Assembly: GCA_001574975.1 (NCBI GenBank) | Contig: KQ965822.1 | Coordinates: forward strand, 188,001-200,038 | Reading direction: 5' to 3' | Source of the DNA: Gonapodya prolifera JEL478 | Taxonomy: Eukaryota; Monoblepharomycota; Monoblepharidomycetes; Monoblepharidales; Gonapodyaceae | DNA length: 12,038 nucleotides | Part shown: piece after piece, positions 9,683-12,038 of the stretch | Layout: every line of letters begins with the position of its first letter | How positions within the stretch are numbered: position 1 is the first letter of the stretch | Translations under genes and position numbers: made by a program | The notes under the pieces: model-generated | What the model saw: the letters and a program-made list of their open reading frames with translations, nothing else | Told to the model about the DNA's origin: nothing | Databases searched by the model: none

Positions 9683-10010
9683 CCCCGAAGATCGTAGAAG
9701 TAGGGGGGGAAATCAAGTCGATCCCGTGTTGGTCGCGGGAAAATAAGCTGTGCGGGGTTCGTTCTTGTTCGCAACACTTGGCGGTTTCTCCCGTTCGCTC
9801 AAGTCAATGGACCTGTGTTTCCCCCAATCTGCTCGTCGATTTACAAAATCCACGCGGCGTCAATCGAAGAATGGTTCTCTGGCGGGCAATAAACGTTACT
9901 GCGGTCAGAGGCTCCCTCATTTTTCAAGAAGCAATCAGCATGATTGTCTTGCCACGTGGTTTTCCTCTCTTTGAACGTTGGAAGTGCAAACGTCTTCGAA
10001 CCTGGTGACA
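9683..10010. promoter_or_regulatory. Upstream region of the phosphotransferase gene
   Basis: GC content here is still like the genic part. It should carry the promoter and leader of the minus-strand phosphotransferase gene. Small open frames show no known motif and no TATA box is clear. Confidence 0.35.
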
Positions 10011-11398
10011 CCCAATGCTACTTTTTAAACTCATCCAATGACCATCTTGCAACTTGTTTAGGACTTTGGGGCGTTGGCAAATACAACCTGTACAGATGAG
10101 CCTTTGCACACCCTTCTTAGTGTATTTTTGTATGTTCTTTGCATGATGAATGTTATGATCATGCAGCCAAGGCAATATTATGTCAGTAATAACAAGCTTA
10201 CATGTGAAGGAGCCCATCAAGATGTGGTTTAGTTACACCAAGATAATTGAGTGATTTTATTTGTCAGACAGTTTGAGAAATGTGCTACATGAATGTTGAG
10301 CACTTTTTAAAGTGGTGACATCATCAGTATCACCAGTGATCCTTTGTGAGCACAGTGTGGCAAGCTGGGGATCCCATACAATAAATGGCTCAAGTTTGTG
10401 TTCCATCTCTCTGACTTGAATTGAGCCTGTCCAACCGCACACGAAGATTTGATTCCTTCTTTTTGCCTTCATAAGACTGATGACAGCATTGACAGTACAG
10501 AAAGTCTAGTGAATAGAGACAGCTGCCTCTTTGCAGACAGTGATGGTATCTCTGCATTTGCACTGTGAACTAAGTGCCAGGTCTTGACCTCATCACTAAG
10601 GCAATTTGTTAGGACAATTGTGGAACCCAAGAGATCCCATGCAGTGCTAAAGTCGTTATGCTGAAGGACTGCCTGCCTTGAAAAGATTAAGTTGAACAAA
10701 CAATTTCCAGCCCTCTAAAAGCAATATAATCATTCTTACTGACCTAAGTCAATCACCAGTGTACTGTTCACCATTAGGACTAGAGAGCTTCAGACACAAA
10801 GAGCAGCTGGAAGTTGCTATTTATTAACCTATTGTGACAAATGTGCTCTTTACCAAAGTATCTAAAGCACATCAGGATGTAATTTCACTACAGTGCAGTT
10901 GCAATGTGTGGCATAACTGCTATAGGTGAAGATTTGTGATTGAACAGTCACATTACTGATTACAATAAATTGATTCCTTTTCTTTAGTCTATGCTCAGGC
11001 ACTGAGTCAGTAGCAGTACCTTTGAACATGGTCATTACAAAGGCTGCACAACTAGGAGTTGGACTGCAACAACAAGAACTGAAATCACAAGTTGAAAGGT
11101 GACAAACAAGCACATATGAAATACAGTGCCATGCAATAGATTATAGAAATGCCTTTACCTTATGGATTGTTTAAGTATTTCTCAAAAAGGACACCCAGAT
11201 TGTCCCTTTACTGTAAAACCACAATATTGTCAACTTTGGTACAACATGGCATGAAAACTGTGATAATGGAAAAAAAATTTACAGTTTTAGGTGGATCCGC
11301 ATTTGGACTTGGGCTTTCTCTGCCTTTTGAGAATACTGAACAGTTTTAAGCAATTTTGTTGGCATTGGATACTTTCATGGTCATTGGATAATTGCTAT
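10011..11398. other. AT-richer tract without recognisable genes
   Basis: Base composition changes near 10010: A and T runs become frequent and CpG becomes rare compared with the left 10 kb. All open frames on both strands are short (under about 100 codons), do not join by good splice signals and show no motif that I know. There is no tandem repeat visible by eye. It may be an old, decayed mobile element or simply an intergenic AT-rich block. Confidence 0.45.
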
Positions 11399-11548
11399 TA
11401 GTGTTGCAGGCAGGTCGGGTCGACCCGACGGGTCGACGGGTCGGGTCGGGCTGCGGCCCGACCCGTGGTGACCCGTCATGTTGTTGAACCGTGTCGGGTT
11501 GACCCGATGGATTTTGACCNGACCCGGCGGGTCAGACGGGTCGGGTCC
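11399..11548. repeat. GGGTCG/CGACCC palindromic repeat cluster
   Basis: Dense alternating copies of CGGGTC and its complement GACCCG. There is a perfect 16-base palindrome at 11414-11429. A 10-base hairpin stem pairs 11442-11451 with 11456-11465 around a four-base loop. A near-palindrome lies at 11494-11507. The cluster begins with TAGTGTTGCAGG at 11399, which resembles hAT-type transposon ends, then ends abruptly in AT-rich DNA. One undetermined base (N) is at 11520. Such sub-terminal palindromic arrays are known from DNA transposons; the assignment is inference. Confidence 0.7.
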
Positions 11549-12038
11549 ATATTTTCACTCTCTCATCATTGTACTTACAATTAATGCCATTACAATAAAT
11601 TTAATTTATCCAGTGGAAGTGTTTAGCATTTGGTGAATGGTTCCGATCTGTTGTGGTCCGGTACGAGCGGGGACCACTTTGGGGGATGGTCGTGTCCCAA
11701 AGATGTAATCGTCCCGCCTTAGCCCGGAAAATAATACATTTGTATGTAGTCTAGGCGCCTAAACCTATATAGCCATGGGGCCGACACGACGTGGTTCGTA
11801 CCATTCTACCACAGATCGAACTAGAATTCTAGTTGCAACCCCCATATGTCACCACTATAAATTCAATAGTCTCCGCAACAACAATACCCAAAAGCACACT
11901 TCTACTTTCCTTGCTACCTTCTTACGGCATACCAATGCCTTCAACCATGTACCTCCATCTGTGTAACACTTTCACCGATAATCGGCAGGATTTATATTCC
12001 AAGCGACACTAACTATTAGATGTGTCTCTTGTGGTCAT
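11549..12038 (+). promoter_or_regulatory. TATA-containing segment: promoter or LTR-like sequence at right edge
   Basis: TATAAA at 11856-11861 is followed after about 30 bases by a C/A/T-rich, G-poor stretch typical of a fungal transcription start and leader. Upstream are a further TATATA-like word near 11766, a 16-base perfect palindrome centred on GAATTC (11819-11834) and a 7-base inverted repeat (11653-11659 with 11671-11677). ATGs at 11935 and 11947 open only a very short frame ending at 12011-12013. It could be the promoter of a gene beyond the edge or, with the TGTTG at 11649, the start of an LTR. Neither can be decided here. Confidence 0.3.

Noticed and set aside
9924-11113. Minus-strand small frames in the AT-rich tract, considered as an exon-split transposase
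   Set aside because: They do not join by good splice sites in frame and no DDE, zinc-finger or helicase motif is visible.
11775-11966. 63-codon plus frame at the right end
   Set aside because: It starts upstream of the TATAAA at 11856 and has no motif; composition fits untranslated leader sequence better.
1-12038. CRISPR arrays, tRNA or rRNA genes, bacterial operon signals
   Set aside because: No regularly spaced direct repeats, cloverleaf-like segments or Shine-Dalgarno/operon layout were seen; the genes are spliced and eukaryotic.

Overview
The window looks like nuclear DNA of a filamentous or yeast-like fungus, most likely a basidiomycete. The coding parts are GC-rich, genes are cut by many short GT..AG introns (48-122 bases, with one of 353), genes lie on both strands, and the proteins are typical fungal ones. 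I made all exon models by hand from splice signals, reading frame and protein motifs; no database was searched.

Layout. (1) 68-1189, minus: the first six exons of a secreted, eight-cysteine, Ser/Thr-rich cell-surface protein, cut off by the left edge. (2) 1519-2685, minus: a three-exon 2-oxoglutarate/Fe(II) dioxygenase with all expected metal and cosubstrate residues. (3) About 2990-3860, plus: a decayed RecQ-like DExH helicase with Walker A, motif Ia and a DEAP box scattered over different frames with stops between. (4) 4562-5756, plus: a five-exon urease accessory GTPase UreG, well conserved except that the P-loop lacks one base and is out of frame as printed. (5) 6105-7769, plus: a complete three-exon regulatory subunit of cAMP-dependent protein kinase (413 residues). 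(6) 8206-9682, minus: a two-exon choline/ethanolaminephosphotransferase (469 residues), converging on the kinase subunit gene. (7) 9683-12038: no recognisable gene. It holds a visibly AT-richer block of about 1.4 kb, a GGGTCG/CGACCC palindromic repeat cluster at about 11399-11548, and a TATA-containing segment at the right end that may be a promoter or part of an LTR.

The intact genes serve general cell functions (nitrogen assimilation through urease, cAMP signalling, phospholipid synthesis by the Kennedy pathway) and do not form a visible cluster or pathway together. The accessory material is the dead helicase, the repeat cluster and the AT-rich tract. I see no convincing new multi-gene system. 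The points most worth a second look are the UreG P-loop break, the surface protein and the right-hand repeat region.
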